Of a stretch of 64,000 bases of DNA, positions 12,347-22,426 are shown piece after piece. The notes beneath the pieces are model-generated. The model searched no databases. It worked only from the letters and a program-made list of their open reading frames with translations, and was not told where the DNA came from. Where the stretch lies: assembly GCF_023700745.1 (NCBI RefSeq), contig NZ_JAMPYG010000005.1, positions 62,001 through 126,000 of the forward strand, read 5' to 3'. The translations under genes were made by a program, and so were the position numbers. The first letter of the stretch is position 1, and every line of letters starts with the position of its first letter. Origin of the DNA: Rhodoferax sp. (GTDB lineage Bacteria; Pseudomonadota; Gammaproteobacteria; Burkholderiales; Burkholderiaceae_C).

Positions 12347-13638
12347 AAGTTGCCATCGTCGGCGCCGGCTGGGCCGGTTTGACGGCAGCCGTCAAAGCCA
12401 CCGAGGCCGGCCACCACGTCACCCTGTTCGAAGCAGCCCATGCCATGGGTGGCCGTGCCAGAGCCTTGCCCGGCAACCCTGCCCGGGTCCTGCCGGACGG
12501 CACACCGATACCACTCGACAACGGCCAGCACATCTTGATCGGAGCCTACACCGAAACCCTGGCCTTGATGTGCCTGGTCGGCATCTCCCCCAAAGCCGCG
12601 CTGCTCGACGTGCCCATGACACTGCAGTTCCCAGATAGCCAGGGCCTGCAATTTACCGGCTGGCCGACACCACTGGATGCACTGGGCGGCATCCTGCAAG
12701 CGCAGGGCTGGTCGCTGGCCGACAAGTGGTCATTGCTGCGTGCTGCGCTGGGCTGGCAAGGCCAGGGCTTCCGTTGCGCTGAGACGCTTTCCGTGGCTGA
12801 CTTATGCCAGCGCCTGACGCCCAGAATCAGGGCCGAACTGATCGAGCCCCTGTGTGTCTCGGCACTCAACACCCCGCCCGGACAAGCCAGCGCCCAGGTG
12901 TTTTTGCGCGTCATGCATGACGCCCTTTTTGGTGTGCAGGGCGGCTCGCGCCTGCTGCTGCCCCGAGTCGACCTGGGCGCCCTGTTTCCTGACGCGGCAG
13001 CAAGCTGGCTGCTTGAACGTGGCGGCCTGCTGAGGCTGGGGCAGCGGGTTGCATCGCTGCAGGCACAAGGCCCGCAATGGCTGGTACAAGGTGAATTGTT
13101 TGACACGGTGATCCTCGCCACCGCGGCCTCCCAGGCAGCCCAGGTGCTGACGCAATCTGTGCTTCAAGTTCCGCAAGACAGCGTGGCAAACGTAACGGAC
13201 TGGATTCGTCTGACCCAGAGCCTGCGCCATGAAGCCATCGCCACGGTCTATGCCTGGGCCCCGCAAATTGCCCTGCCCCGGGCCATGCTGGCCTTGCGCA
13301 ACAACACGCAGCAGCCAGCCCAGTTTGTCTTCGATCGGGGTCAGCTGGGTGGCCCGGCAGGCTTGCTGGCTTTTGTGGTGAGCGCTGCCCAGGGTGGGCG
13401 TGCCACGCTGCAGGCACAGGTGCTGGCGCAGGCCCGGGCCCAGCTCGGCCTGGACTTGCAAGCGGTACAAACGGTCGTTGAAAAACGGGCCACCTTTGCC
13501 TGCACCCCGGCGCTGCAGCGGCCGCCACCCGCCATTGCGCCGGGCCTGCTGGCCTGTGGTGATTACCTGGCAGGCCCCTACCCCGCCACGCTGGAAGGTG
13601 CCGTGCGCAGTGGCTGCGCTGCGGCGGCGCTGCTGTGA
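12343..13638 (+). CDS. hpnE: Hydroxysqualene dehydroxylase HpnE
   Basis: A 431-residue flavin amine-oxidase-like enzyme which reduces hydroxysqualene to squalene, completing the three-step route. The N-terminal FAD-binding Rossmann motif is VGAGWAGLTAAV (residues 6-17) followed by an acidic strand end (LFEA). The C-terminal FAD-binding part includes LLACGDYLAGPYPATLEGAVRSG. It begins at GTG within a GTGA overlap with hpnD. Squalene is normally used for hopanoids, but no squalene-hopene cyclase lies in the window. Confidence 0.93.
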   Translation: MKVAIVGAGWAGLTAAVKATEAGHHVTLFEAAHAMGGRARALPGNPARVLPDGTPIPLDNGQHILIGAYTETLALMCLVGISPKAALLDVPMTLQFPDSQGLQFTGWPTPLDALGGILQAQGWSLADKWSLLRAALGWQGQGFRCAETLSVADLCQRLTPRIRAELIEPLCVSALNTPPGQASAQVFLRVMHDALFGVQGGSRLLLPRVDLGALFPDAAASWLLERGGLLRLGQRVASLQAQGPQWLVQGELFDTVILATAASQAAQVLTQSVLQVPQDSVANVTDWIRLTQSLRHEAIATVYAWAPQIALPRAMLALRNNTQQPAQFVFDRGQLGGPAGLLAFVVSAAQGGRATLQAQVLAQARAQLGLDLQAVQTVVEKRATFACTPALQRPPPAIAPGLLACGDYLAGPYPATLEGAVRSGCAAAALL

Positions 13639-13726
13639 CCCCTGCCGCTCCTGCAACCTGGCCATCATTGGAAAACAGACCCAATCCCCGTATGCGGTGT
13701 CAATCCGACTCAACGAAAATAGCAAG

Positions 13727-14833
13727 ATGAATCTTCTCACCTCCCCCTTCGCCAAAGAGCCGCCTTTTACCCACGGACAAAAGCCACGCACCGCCGTGCT
13801 TTACTGCAACCTGGGTACACCGGACTCGCCCGGTACCCCTGATGTGCGTCGCTTCCTGGGTGAGTTCCTGGGCGACCCGCGGGTGGTCGAAGTGCCCCGA
13901 CTGCTCTGGCTGCTGATCCTGCACGGCATCATCCTGCGCTTTCGACCGGCCAAATCAGGCGCCAAGTACGCCAGCATCTGGCTGCCCGAAGGTTCACCCC
14001 TGAAAATCTGGACCGAAAAGCAGGCCAAGATGCTGCAAGGCTGGCTGGCCCAGCGTGGCCACGACGTGCAGGTGCGCTACGCCATGCGTTATGGCAGCAC
14101 CTCGATTGCCTCGCAACTCGACCAGCTCAAGGCTGCGGGCACGACCCGCGTGCTGATCGTACCGGCTTATCCGCAGTATTCGGCCACCACCACGGCCAGC
14201 CTGTTCGATGCGGTTTATGACTGGGCCGGCAAGGTGCGCAACCTGCCTGAACTACGTTTCATCAACCACTACCATGACGACGCCCGCTACATCGCTGCCC
14301 TGGCAGGCCGGGTGCGACACCATTGGCAAGTGAACGGCCGCCCCGATGTGCTGTTGATGAGTTTTCACGGCGTGCCTGAGCGCACCCTGCATCTGGGCGA
14401 CCCCTACCACTGCGAATGCTTCAAGACGGCGCGGCTGCTGGCCGAGCAACTGGGCCTGTCCAAAGAACAATACAAAGTGAGTTTTCAGTCGCGCCTGGGC
14501 CGGGCCAAATGGTTGCAGCCCTACACCGAACCGACCCTGATTGCGATGGGCCAGGCCGGCGTCAAACGGGTCGACGTGCTGTGCCCGGCCTTCACCAGCG
14601 ACTGCCTGGAAACGCTGGAAGAAATCAACATGGAAGGACGCGAGGCGTTCCTGCATGCCGGCGGCCAGGAATTTCATTACATCCCCTGCCTCAACGACGA
14701 CCCCGCCTGGATCACCGCGCTGTGTGACATCACCCAGCAACACCTGCAGGGCTGGCCGACCCAGACCGCGCCAGACACGGCAACGCTGGACGCCGCCAGG
14801 GCGGCAGCACTGGCGCTGGGTGCAAGGCAATAA
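13727..14833 (+). CDS. hemH: Ferrochelatase HemH
   Basis: A 368-residue enzyme that inserts Fe2+ into protoporphyrin IX in the last step of haem synthesis. The catalytic His lies in LLMSFHGVPERTLHLGDPY, and the conserved Glu-containing segment is CPAFTSDCLETLEEI. The N-terminal YCNLGTPDSP motif is typical of the family. The start ATG at 13727 is preceded by the weak ribosome site AGCAAG; the open frame runs further upstream into hpnE but that part lacks family similarity. It follows hpnE by 88 bases on the same strand and may have its own promoter. Confidence 0.95.
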   Translation: MNLLTSPFAKEPPFTHGQKPRTAVLYCNLGTPDSPGTPDVRRFLGEFLGDPRVVEVPRLLWLLILHGIILRFRPAKSGAKYASIWLPEGSPLKIWTEKQAKMLQGWLAQRGHDVQVRYAMRYGSTSIASQLDQLKAAGTTRVLIVPAYPQYSATTTASLFDAVYDWAGKVRNLPELRFINHYHDDARYIAALAGRVRHHWQVNGRPDVLLMSFHGVPERTLHLGDPYHCECFKTARLLAEQLGLSKEQYKVSFQSRLGRAKWLQPYTEPTLIAMGQAGVKRVDVLCPAFTSDCLETLEEINMEGREAFLHAGGQEFHYIPCLNDDPAWITALCDITQQHLQGWPTQTAPDTATLDAARAAALALGARQ

Positions 14834-14874
14834 AGCCACGCCCTCAGTGACAGACAGCAACGCATATACTTTTC

Positions 14875-16026
14875 ATGTTTAATACAGCCTGGATCAAGCA
14901 TTCCAACATGAGCAAAACCTGCATGAATGACTCGACCCGCCCGACTTTGTTGATTGTGGACGACGCACCAGAGAACCTGTTTGTTCTGAGTGAATTATTG
15001 CAACCGCACTACCGGGTACTGGCCGCCAACAATGGCGAACGCGGTCTGCAGGTAGCCCGCAGCGCACCACGGCCCGATCTGATTTTGCTCGACGTGATGA
15101 TGCCGGGAATGAACGGTTACCAGGTGTTGCAGGCATTGCAGGCTGACGCACTCTGTGCCAATATCCCGGTCATTTTCCTGACCGCACTCGCCAGCCCGCG
15201 CGAGGAAGAGCGTGGCCTGAGCCTGGGTGCGGTGGACTACATCACCAAACCCATCACGCCGGCCATTGTGCTGGCCCGGGTGCGCACCCAGTTGCAGGCC
15301 AAGCAGGCACGCGACTGGCTCAAAGATCAAAATACTGCGCTGGAAGCAGAGGTAGCCCGGCGCATGGCCGAGAACGACCTGACCCAGCAGGTGAGCATCC
15401 GCGCGCTGGCGCATCTGGCCGAAACACGCGATCCCGAAACCGGCAAACACCTGGCACGCACCCAGGGCTACATGGCGTTGCTGGCTGACTTACTCAAAGG
15501 GCACCCCCGATTCCAGCACACCCTCTCGCCACGTTGCATCAGCCTGTTGACGCGCTCGGCCCCCATGCACGACATCGGCAAGGTGGGCATCCCCGACCAT
15601 ATTCTGAACAAACCCGGCAAGCTCACGGCGCCGGAATGGGCCATCATGCAAACCCACGCCAGACTGGGCAGCGATGCAATCGAACTGGCCGAACAAGACA
15701 TCGAAAGACCATTGGAGTTTCTGACCCTGGCCAAGGAAATTGCCCACTGGCACCATGAAAAATGGGACGGCACGGGCTACCCCGACCAACTGGCAGGCGA
15801 TGCCATTCCCGTCTCCGCCCGCCTGATGGCCATCGCCGATGTGTTCGACGCCCTGATCTCGGCGCGGGTGTACAAACCGGCGTTTTCCTTTGAGATGGCG
15901 CGGGAACTGATCGCCGAGCAGCGCGGCAAACATTTTGATCCCGATATGACAGATGCCTTTCTGAGTCATTTCGCCGCCTTTGTTGCCATTGCCATGCAAC
16001 ACCGGGACGACCAGGCCAGTGCCTGA
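14875..16026 (+). CDS. Response regulator with HD-GYP domain (c-di-GMP phosphodiesterase)
   Basis: A 383-residue two-domain response regulator. The receiver domain (about residues 20-140) has the phosphoacceptor Asp at D73 ([12 protein letters not shown]) and the Lys in TKPI. A short helical linker leads to an HD-GYP domain (about 165-370) with the HD pair H232-D233 ([14 protein letters not shown]) and the GTGYP motif in [12 protein letters not shown], so c-di-GMP hydrolysis is likely. The start could also be the ATG at 14908 or 14923, closer to the domain. It precedes a hybrid kinase gene by 29 bases, its probable partner. Confidence 0.9.
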   Translation: MFNTAWIKHSNMSKTCMNDSTRPTLLIVDDAPENLFVLSELLQPHYRVLAANNGERGLQVARSAPRPDLILLDVMMPGMNGYQVLQALQADALCANIPVIFLTALASPREEERGLSLGAVDYITKPITPAIVLARVRTQLQAKQARDWLKDQNTALEAEVARRMAENDLTQQVSIRALAHLAETRDPETGKHLARTQGYMALLADLLKGHPRFQHTLSPRCISLLTRSAPMHDIGKVGIPDHILNKPGKLTAPEWAIMQTHARLGSDAIELAEQDIERPLEFLTLAKEIAHWHHEKWDGTGYPDQLAGDAIPVSARLMAIADVFDALISARVYKPAFSFEMARELIAEQRGKHFDPDMTDAFLSHFAAFVAIAMQHRDDQASA

Positions 16027-16055
16027 ACCCGACCATCGGCGCCCTCCATCACACC

Positions 16056-19000
16056 ATGCGAGCGTCTCAACTCACGCCCAAACAGGTGGCGCAGAAAATC
16101 GCCCTGAGTTATGCCACCTTTGCCGCGTTATGGATCGTCTTTTCTGACCATGTCCTGGGCTGGCTGGTCACTGACCCGGCCGATATCGTCAGATTCAGCA
16201 CCTTCAAGGGGGGTGTCTTTGTACTGGTGACCACCACCTGGCTGTTTGTCTTGAGCCGGCGCTGGCTGCAAAAATCAACCCGGGCGTTGCTGCACGAACA
16301 ACACACCATCGCCCAGTTGGCCCGGCGCACGCAGACGCTGCTGGACCTGCCCGTTGCCGCCGAAACCATGGACGAGTCCAGCTTCATGCAACAGGGTCTG
16401 AACGCCGCCGAACAACTCACCGGCAGCCAGATTGGCTTTATCCACTTTGTCAACGAAGACCAGGAAAGCCTTGAAATGGCGACGTGGTCCGGTGGCTCGC
16501 TGACCCATTACGGCAGCGCTGCCTTTGACAGCCATTACCCCATCCATCAGGCCGGCATCTGGGCCGATGCGCTGCGCCAGCGGCGCGCGGTGGTGTTCAA
16601 CGACTACCCCCATGCCGGCGACCCATACGGCCTGCCCGAAGGACACGCCCCTTTGCACCGGCTGATCAGCGTGCCCGTGATGGAGGGTGGCCTGGTACGT
16701 ATGATGGTCAGTGTGGGCAACAAGCCAGCGCCCTACAGCGACACCGATACCGAAACGGTGCGTCTGGTCGCCGAGGCCATCTGGCGCATCGTGCGCCAAC
16801 GTCGCGCCGATACCGCTTTGCAACGTAGCGAAGCCCTTTACAAAACCATGTTTGACAACAATCCACTGCCGATGTGGGTTTACGAGTTGCAAACGCTGGC
16901 GTTTATGGCGGTGAACGACGCGGCAGTGGCGCACTATGGCTACAACCGCACAGAATTTCTGGCCATGACACTGCGTGACATTCGGCCAGCAGAAGATGTG
17001 CCGCGAATGCTTGACAACATTGCGCCGGACCGCAAAGCGGGTGAACACTGGCGGCACCGGCACAAAAACGGCGACATTCGACTGGTAGAAATTACCTCGA
17101 ACCCCCTCACTTTTATGGATCGTGCGGCAAAACTGGTACTTGCCTATGACATCACCGAGCGCGAAAAAACACTTGAACAATTGCGCAAGTTGTCACAGGC
17201 CGTGGCGCAAAGCCCCGAGAGCATCGTCATCACCAATCTGAATGCCGAAATTGAATACGTCAACGAGGCGTTTGAGCACATCACCGGTTATCTGGCGCAC
17301 GAAGTGATCGGTCAAAACCCGAAAATTTTGCAATCTGGCAAAACGCCCAAACGCACCTACGAGGATCTTTGGGCGGCCATGACACAAGGCCGCATGTGGA
17401 AAGGCGAGTTTTACAACAAGCGCAAGGACGGCAGCGAATACATTGAATTTGCCATCATCACCCCGCTGCGCCAGGAAGATGGCCGTATCAGCCACTATGT
17501 GGCGGTCAAGGAGGACATCACCGAAAAGAAACACATCGGCATCGAGCTTGACGGCTACCGCCATCACCTCGAAGATCTGGTCGCGCAGCGGACCCAGGAA
17601 CTCACCGCAGCACACCAGGAAGCGAACGCGGCGAACCAGGCCAAAAGTGCCTTTCTGGCCAACATGAGCCATGAAATCCGCACCCCCATGAACGCCATCA
17701 TGGGTTTGAACCACCTGCTGCGCAGCGACTGCGCCAGCCCGGCACAACTGGACAAACTCAACAAAATCGACAGCGCCTGCCGCCATCTGTTGAACATCAT
17801 CAACGATGTGCTGGACATTTCCAAAATTGAAGCCGGAAAAATCACGCTGGAGCAGCAACTGTTCCAGATCACCGAGGTGGTCGGCAACGTGCAAACCCTG
17901 ATTGAACCCGACGCACTGGCCAAAGGTTTGAACTTGCAGATCGGCGGAGACGCCTTGGCACTGTGGGTGCAGGCCGACGCCACCCGGCTGCGTCAGGCGC
18001 TGCTCAACCTGGCCAGCAATGCGATCAAGTTCACCCCCAAAGGGGGCGTCAGCATCGACGTCTCCAAAGTGGAACAGCAAGGTGAACAAGCCACCTTGCG
18101 CTTTCAAGTGAATGACACCGGCATTGGCATGGATGAAGAGACCATGCAGCGGCTGTTCAGGAATTTCGAGCAGGGTGACGCCTCCACCACCCGGCGCTAT
18201 GGGGGTACCGGTTTGGGGCTGGCCATCACCCGCAGCCTGGCGCAACTCATGGGGGGTGACGCCGGAGCGAGCAGCGTGCCGGGCCAGGGCAGCACGTTCT
18301 GGTTCACCGCCAGGGTCACACTCAGCCACAGTCCGCAGCACCTGCTCCCGCAGCCACTGACCACGGATTCCGGGCAACAACTGCTGGCCCGGCACCGCGG
18401 TCAGCGTGTGTTAGTGGTCGATGACAACCGCTTGAACCTGGAGGTGGCACAAGAGCTGCTCAGCCACGTCGGCCTGCAGGTGCGCACCGCCAGCGATGGT
18501 CAGCAGGCGCTGGCACAGGTCTGCGAATCAGATGAAACCTATGACCTGGTCCTGATGGACCTGCAAATGCCGCTGATGGACGGTTTTCAGGCCACCCGTG
18601 CCCTGCGCGCCTTGCCCCAGTGGCAAAACCTGCCCATCATTGCCTTGTCGGGCAGCGCCTTTGCGCCCGACCGGTTGGCCGCCCGCGAGGCGGGCATGAA
18701 CGACTTCATCAGCAAGCCGATCGAGCCTGAAACCCTGTACACGACCCTGCTGACCTGGCTGCCAGGCCCCGGCAGTGGCAGCACCGACACGACCGGTGAT
18801 GGCGCATCTGTCAAACTGCCTCCAGAGGTTCAGAACCCGCCAGTCATGCCCGATGCGGGTCTGATGCAACAGGTGTTGACGCAGCTTGAAGACTTGCTGC
18901 GCCACAGCGATGCAGCGGCCTTGCACCTGTTCCAGCAACACAACAAGGAACTGGCGCTGGTACTGGGCGAAGACTTCAGCCCGCTGGCAAGCCAATTGCA

Positions 19001-19064
19001 GCAATTCGCTTTTGACGAAGCCTGTCAAACCCTGCGGCAAAGAGGCCGATCAGGCCCGACTTGA
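16056..19064 (+). CDS. Hybrid sensor histidine kinase (GAF-PAS-PAS-HisKA-HATPase-REC)
   Basis: A 1002-residue membrane-anchored hybrid kinase. Two membrane helices (about residues 12-35 and 50-71) are separated by only a short loop, so sensing is probably cytoplasmic. A GAF-like domain (about 90-255, with [15 protein letters not shown]) is followed by two PAS domains (about 262-375 and 380-500), the second with its PAC motif. The phospho-His is H539 ([13 protein letters not shown]). The HATPase has DTGIGMDEE and [10 protein letters not shown]. The receiver Asp is D835 ([11 protein letters not shown]). The last ~85 residues are helical but show no clear phosphotransfer His. It likely drives the adjacent HD-GYP regulator. 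The signal is unknown. Confidence 0.92.
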   Translation: MRASQLTPKQVAQKIALSYATFAALWIVFSDHVLGWLVTDPADIVRFSTFKGGVFVLVTTTWLFVLSRRWLQKSTRALLHEQHTIAQLARRTQTLLDLPVAAETMDESSFMQQGLNAAEQLTGSQIGFIHFVNEDQESLEMATWSGGSLTHYGSAAFDSHYPIHQAGIWADALRQRRAVVFNDYPHAGDPYGLPEGHAPLHRLISVPVMEGGLVRMMVSVGNKPAPYSDTDTETVRLVAEAIWRIVRQRRADTALQRSEALYKTMFDNNPLPMWVYELQTLAFMAVNDAAVAHYGYNRTEFLAMTLRDIRPAEDVPRMLDNIAPDRKAGEHWRHRHKNGDIRLVEITSNPLTFMDRAAKLVLAYDITEREKTLEQLRKLSQAVAQSPESIVITNLNAEIEYVNEAFEHITGYLAHEVIGQNPKILQSGKTPKRTYEDLWAAMTQGRMWKGEFYNKRKDGSEYIEFAIITPLRQEDGRISHYVAVKEDITEKKHIGIELDGYRHHLEDLVAQRTQELTAAHQEANAANQAKSAFLANMSHEIRTPMNAIMGLNHLLRSDCASPAQLDKLNKIDSACRHLLNIINDVLDISKIEAGKITLEQQLFQITEVVGNVQTLIEPDALAKGLNLQIGGDALALWVQADATRLRQALLNLASNAIKFTPKGGVSIDVSKVEQQGEQATLRFQVNDTGIGMDEETMQRLFRNFEQGDASTTRRYGGTGLGLAITRSLAQLMGGDAGASSVPGQGSTFWFTARVTLSHSPQHLLPQPLTTDSGQQLLARHRGQRVLVVDDNRLNLEVAQELLSHVGLQVRTASDGQQALAQVCESDETYDLVLMDLQMPLMDGFQATRALRALPQWQNLPIIALSGSAFAPDRLAAREAGMNDFISKPIEPETLYTTLLTWLPGPGSGSTDTTGDGASVKLPPEVQNPPVMPDAGLMQQVLTQLEDLLRHSDAAALHLFQQHNKELALVLGEDFSPLASQLQQFAFDEACQTLRQRGRSGPT

Positions 19065-19101
19065 TGTTACAACTCACAGGTTTCAAATTTCCCATCACTT
19101 T

Positions 19102-20325
19102 ATGCCACTCACGCCACCTGACACTCTGCCCGAACAATCGCCCAGCCACCTTCAATGGCAGGAGAACGGGCTGCCATGCAGTGCCCGCTGGCGCTCGGAA
19201 CGCGGCCTGATGCCAGCGCAACGCGTGCTGCTGGCCGATGACACCATACCGGCTGACAGCGCCTTCCGAGCCGCCTGCGAAGGCACTGCCCTGCTCTGGC
19301 GCGGCGACTTTCAAAACGCACGCCACCTGCTGCAGGCCATGGCCCGCCGGGCTGATCAGGTGTCACCCGGCAAACGCCAAAAAATGACGCAACCCGCGAC
19401 TTTGCTTGATGCCCTGAACCAGCATCGCCAGGCGCAGGCGCGGCGCGCCCGCCTGCTCGGCATGCTGCTGATCGAGGTGAATGCCGACTACAGCATCAGC
19501 TTGCGCCGGGCCCCGGACACCAAGGAGGCATTGACCGAAGCCTGGGGTGCACCCGACCTGGACGGTGCCAAATCGGTGGTGTCACTGCGCGAGCTGCTGG
19601 GCATTCGCAGCGCCCATGAATGGCAACGCGTCGGGGTGGAAATCCCGGCGCTTGGGACACCGCCGCACAACCGCATTCACCCGCATTACGGCGTTTTTTC
19701 ACCAGTTCGGGGGGAATACCTCCAGTTGGTGGCCACCGCCCATTTGCCCAAGCCGCCCAAGGGCCAAAACCAGCTCACCGCCTTCGACATCGGCACCGGC
19801 ACCGGGGTACTGGCCGCCGTGCTGGCACGCCGTGGTGTGGGCCAGATTGTGGCCACCGACACCGACCCGCGTGCGCTGGCCTGTGCCCGCAGCAACATCG
19901 CGCAACTCGGACTGGAACAACAGGTGAGCGTGGTCCAGGCTGACCTGTTTCCCGCTGGGCTGGCCTCTTTGATAGTCTGCAACCCACCCTGGCTGCCGCT
20001 GCGACCGGGATCGCCGCTGGAGCGCGCGGTGTACGATGAAGAGGGGCGCATGTTGCTTGGTTTTCTGCAGGGCTTGTGCGCCCACCTGGCGGCCAAGGGT
20101 GAGGCTTGGCTGATTTTGTCGAATCTGGCCGAACTGCTGGGCCTGCGCACCCGTGACGAATTGCTGGCCGAGTTTGAGCGCAATGGCTTGCGCGTAGTAA
20201 GCCGTATCGACGCCAAGCCGCTGCACCCCAAAGCCAGCGATGCCAGTGACCCACTGCACCAGGCGCGCGCCAAAGAGGTCACCTCGCTGTGGCGACTGGC
20301 GGCCCTGCCGGTAGCCACAGCCTGA
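19102..20325 (+). CDS. Class I SAM-dependent methyltransferase with N-terminal extension
   Basis: A 407-residue protein. The C-terminal half is a Rossmann methyltransferase: motif I FDIGTGTGVLAAVLARRG (about residues 227-244), acidic motif II ATDTDPRA, and the NPPW motif (ICNPPWLPL) found in enzymes that methylate amides or nitrogen of proteins and nucleic acids (PrmC/PrmB/RlmF-like). The first ~190 residues have no motif I recognise. It lies 37 bases after the hybrid kinase gene on the same strand and may be its operon partner, but function may be unrelated housekeeping modification. The start is set by the ATG at 19102; the open frame runs back into the kinase gene. Confidence 0.8.
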   Translation: MPLTPPDTLPEQSPSHLQWQENGLPCSARWRSERGLMPAQRVLLADDTIPADSAFRAACEGTALLWRGDFQNARHLLQAMARRADQVSPGKRQKMTQPATLLDALNQHRQAQARRARLLGMLLIEVNADYSISLRRAPDTKEALTEAWGAPDLDGAKSVVSLRELLGIRSAHEWQRVGVEIPALGTPPHNRIHPHYGVFSPVRGEYLQLVATAHLPKPPKGQNQLTAFDIGTGTGVLAAVLARRGVGQIVATDTDPRALACARSNIAQLGLEQQVSVVQADLFPAGLASLIVCNPPWLPLRPGSPLERAVYDEEGRMLLGFLQGLCAHLAAKGEAWLILSNLAELLGLRTRDELLAEFERNGLRVVSRIDAKPLHPKASDASDPLHQARAKEVTSLWRLAALPVATA

Positions 20326-20404
20326 GGCCACCCGCATGAAGCTGCTCTTGATCAAGGATGACGTTGCACTGCACGCATGGTGGGCGACCGGGTGCAGGTC
20401 TTGG

Positions 20405-22408
20405 TCAGAATAAAAGTCCGGCTGGCATCCGCAGTCCCAGTACCTTGTCCATCAACAGCTGGAAACTGCCCACAATGAGCAAGGCCGTCACGGCATACAG
20501 GACCAGTTCACGGACACTGGGCCGCTCAAACGATGCGATTGCAGTCAGAACCCCAAAGGCCACCAGACTGGTGACAAAAAAGCCAATGGAAGGCAGTAAC
20601 AACGCCCAGAGCGCCATCGCCACGATCAGTGCCAAACGCCTCGGCGTCGACGGCTTGACCTCGTCAGGTACTTCGGTTTTCCTGGGCGCCTTTGGTCGCC
20701 CCACCTGAAAAGCAAACAGCATCACCGACAGCAAAACCAATGCCGCTGACAAGGTGCCGGGGAAAACCGATCCCATCGACGACATGTCTTTGGTCTGCAC
20801 ATAGGCCATCACACCCATAACCACAAACAGCACGCCAAAAAGCATGGCGGGAACGTCCCGGTACTTTGCCTGCACCGCAGACTTCACCACAGTGTCGGTG
20901 GCCTCAACCACGCCGGCTTTGCGACGGCGGCTGAACAAACCGGCAAGCAAGGGGTAAAACAGCGTCAGCAAGGAAAACGCAATGATGCCCATGCTGATCG
21001 GTCGTCCGAAAAACATGGCTGCGAGCGAATTGGTGGCGTTGCCAATCATGTAGGACTGCACGAACCCCTGCTCGGCGATTTGCCCCAGCACCAGCCCCAG
21101 CACAATGGGCGACGGTGCGAAGCCGTAGCGCTGCAGTACCCAAGCCAGCACGCCCAGCACAAACATCATCTGCATGTCGTGCGCATTGCTGTGGATGGCA
21201 AAGCTGCCCAAAATGGTCAGAAAAGCCACCGTGGGAACCAGCAGAGACTTGGGAATGCGGACAATGGATTTGTAGGCGTAACGGCCCAGCAGCAAACCCA
21301 CCGGCAGCATCAGGATGGTGGCAATCAGCAAGCCGAACATGAAGGTGTAGACCACATCACCTTGTTCATTGAACAGGCTGGGGCCAATCTTGAGACCCTG
21401 CACCAGCAGCGCGCCCAGAATGATGGCGTCGGGTGGCGTACCAGGAATACCCAGCACCAGGGTTGGAATAAAACCGCCACCCACCGTCGCATTATTGGAA
21501 GATTCGGTCGCAAGGACACCGTTCGGCTCACCCCTGCCAAAGCGTTCCGGGTGTTTTGACGCACGACGCGCCTCGGAGTAAGCGATCAGGCCGGCAATGG
21601 AGCCACCCGCCCCGGGCAGGATGCCGACGACTGTGCCAATCAACGAGCTCCGGATCATGTTGAACTTGCTTGACCAACTGATGCGTAGCGCCTCGGGCAA
21701 GCGGTAACCTCGTGTGTCCTCCAGCACCGACAGGTGCGGTGCCCTGGTGGCGACCAGATCAATCACAACAGGGACGCAATACAAGCCGATCAAAGCCGAA
21801 GTGATGTCAATACCGCCCAGCAATATCTGGGAATCCATCGTGTAGCGCACATCACCGCCAACCACGGCCACGCCAATGGTGGACATCAGCAGGCCCAGAC
21901 AGGCGCCGATCAGACCCTTGACGGTGTTGCCCACCGAGAGCGCCGAAATCAGGGTCAGCCCGAAGATCGCCAGCCAGAAATACTCGGTCGGACCAAAAGC
22001 CAGCGCCACATTGGCCAGCGGAGGTGCCAGCAGAATCAGCGTCAGCGCGCCAACGAGGCCACCAAACACCGAGGCTATCGTGGCCAGTGTGACCGCCAGA
22101 CCGCCATCCCCCCGCTTGGCCATCGGGTAACCATCAAAGGTGGTGGCGATCGACGAGGGCGTGCCCGGGGTATTGACCAGAATGGCAGCAAAGGCACCGC
22201 CGTAGATGGCCCCGGTGTAGATCGCCCCCAGGGCGATCAAGCCCGATGCCGGCGCCATGGCGAAGGTAAATGGCACCAGAATGGCCACGGCCATGGTCGC
22301 CGACAGGCCCGGCAAGGCCCCGATGATGGTGCCCAGCGTCACCCCGGCCAATGCCAATACCAAATTGAAGAGCGTCAGGGCATCGATCAGGTAGCTGAGG
22401 ATTTCCAT
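20405..22408 (-). CDS. Tripartite tricarboxylate transporter membrane protein, TctA-TctB fusion
   Basis: A 667-residue inner-membrane protein. Residues ~1-495 are the large TctA permease, with the Gly-rich family motifs GTIIGALPGLSATMAVAILVP near the N-terminus and GILPGAGGSIAGLIAY in the middle. Residues ~510-667 are a four-helix TctB small subunit, normally a separate gene; here the two are one polypeptide. With the binding protein encoded just upstream it forms a secondary importer of carboxylates. The neighbouring tartrate enzymes point to tartrate (or D-malate) as substrate. It ends a minus-strand operon ttuC-tctC-tctAB and converges with the methyltransferase gene, 79 bases away. Confidence 0.9.
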   Translation of the reverse strand: MEILSYLIDALTLFNLVLALAGVTLGTIIGALPGLSATMAVAILVPFTFAMAPASGLIALGAIYTGAIYGGAFAAILVNTPGTPSSIATTFDGYPMAKRGDGGLAVTLATIASVFGGLVGALTLILLAPPLANVALAFGPTEYFWLAIFGLTLISALSVGNTVKGLIGACLGLLMSTIGVAVVGGDVRYTMDSQILLGGIDITSALIGLYCVPVVIDLVATRAPHLSVLEDTRGYRLPEALRISWSSKFNMIRSSLIGTVVGILPGAGGSIAGLIAYSEARRASKHPERFGRGEPNGVLATESSNNATVGGGFIPTLVLGIPGTPPDAIILGALLVQGLKIGPSLFNEQGDVVYTFMFGLLIATILMLPVGLLLGRYAYKSIVRIPKSLLVPTVAFLTILGSFAIHSNAHDMQMMFVLGVLAWVLQRYGFAPSPIVLGLVLGQIAEQGFVQSYMIGNATNSLAAMFFGRPISMGIIAFSLLTLFYPLLAGLFSRRRKAGVVEATDTVVKSAVQAKYRDVPAMLFGVLFVVMGVMAYVQTKDMSSMGSVFPGTLSAALVLLSVMLFAFQVGRPKAPRKTEVPDEVKPSTPRRLALIVAMALWALLLPSIGFFVTSLVAFGVLTAIASFERPSVRELVLYAVTALLIVGSFQLLMDKVLGLRMPAGLLF

Positions 22409-22426
22409 GGCAGCGTCTCTCTTCGA

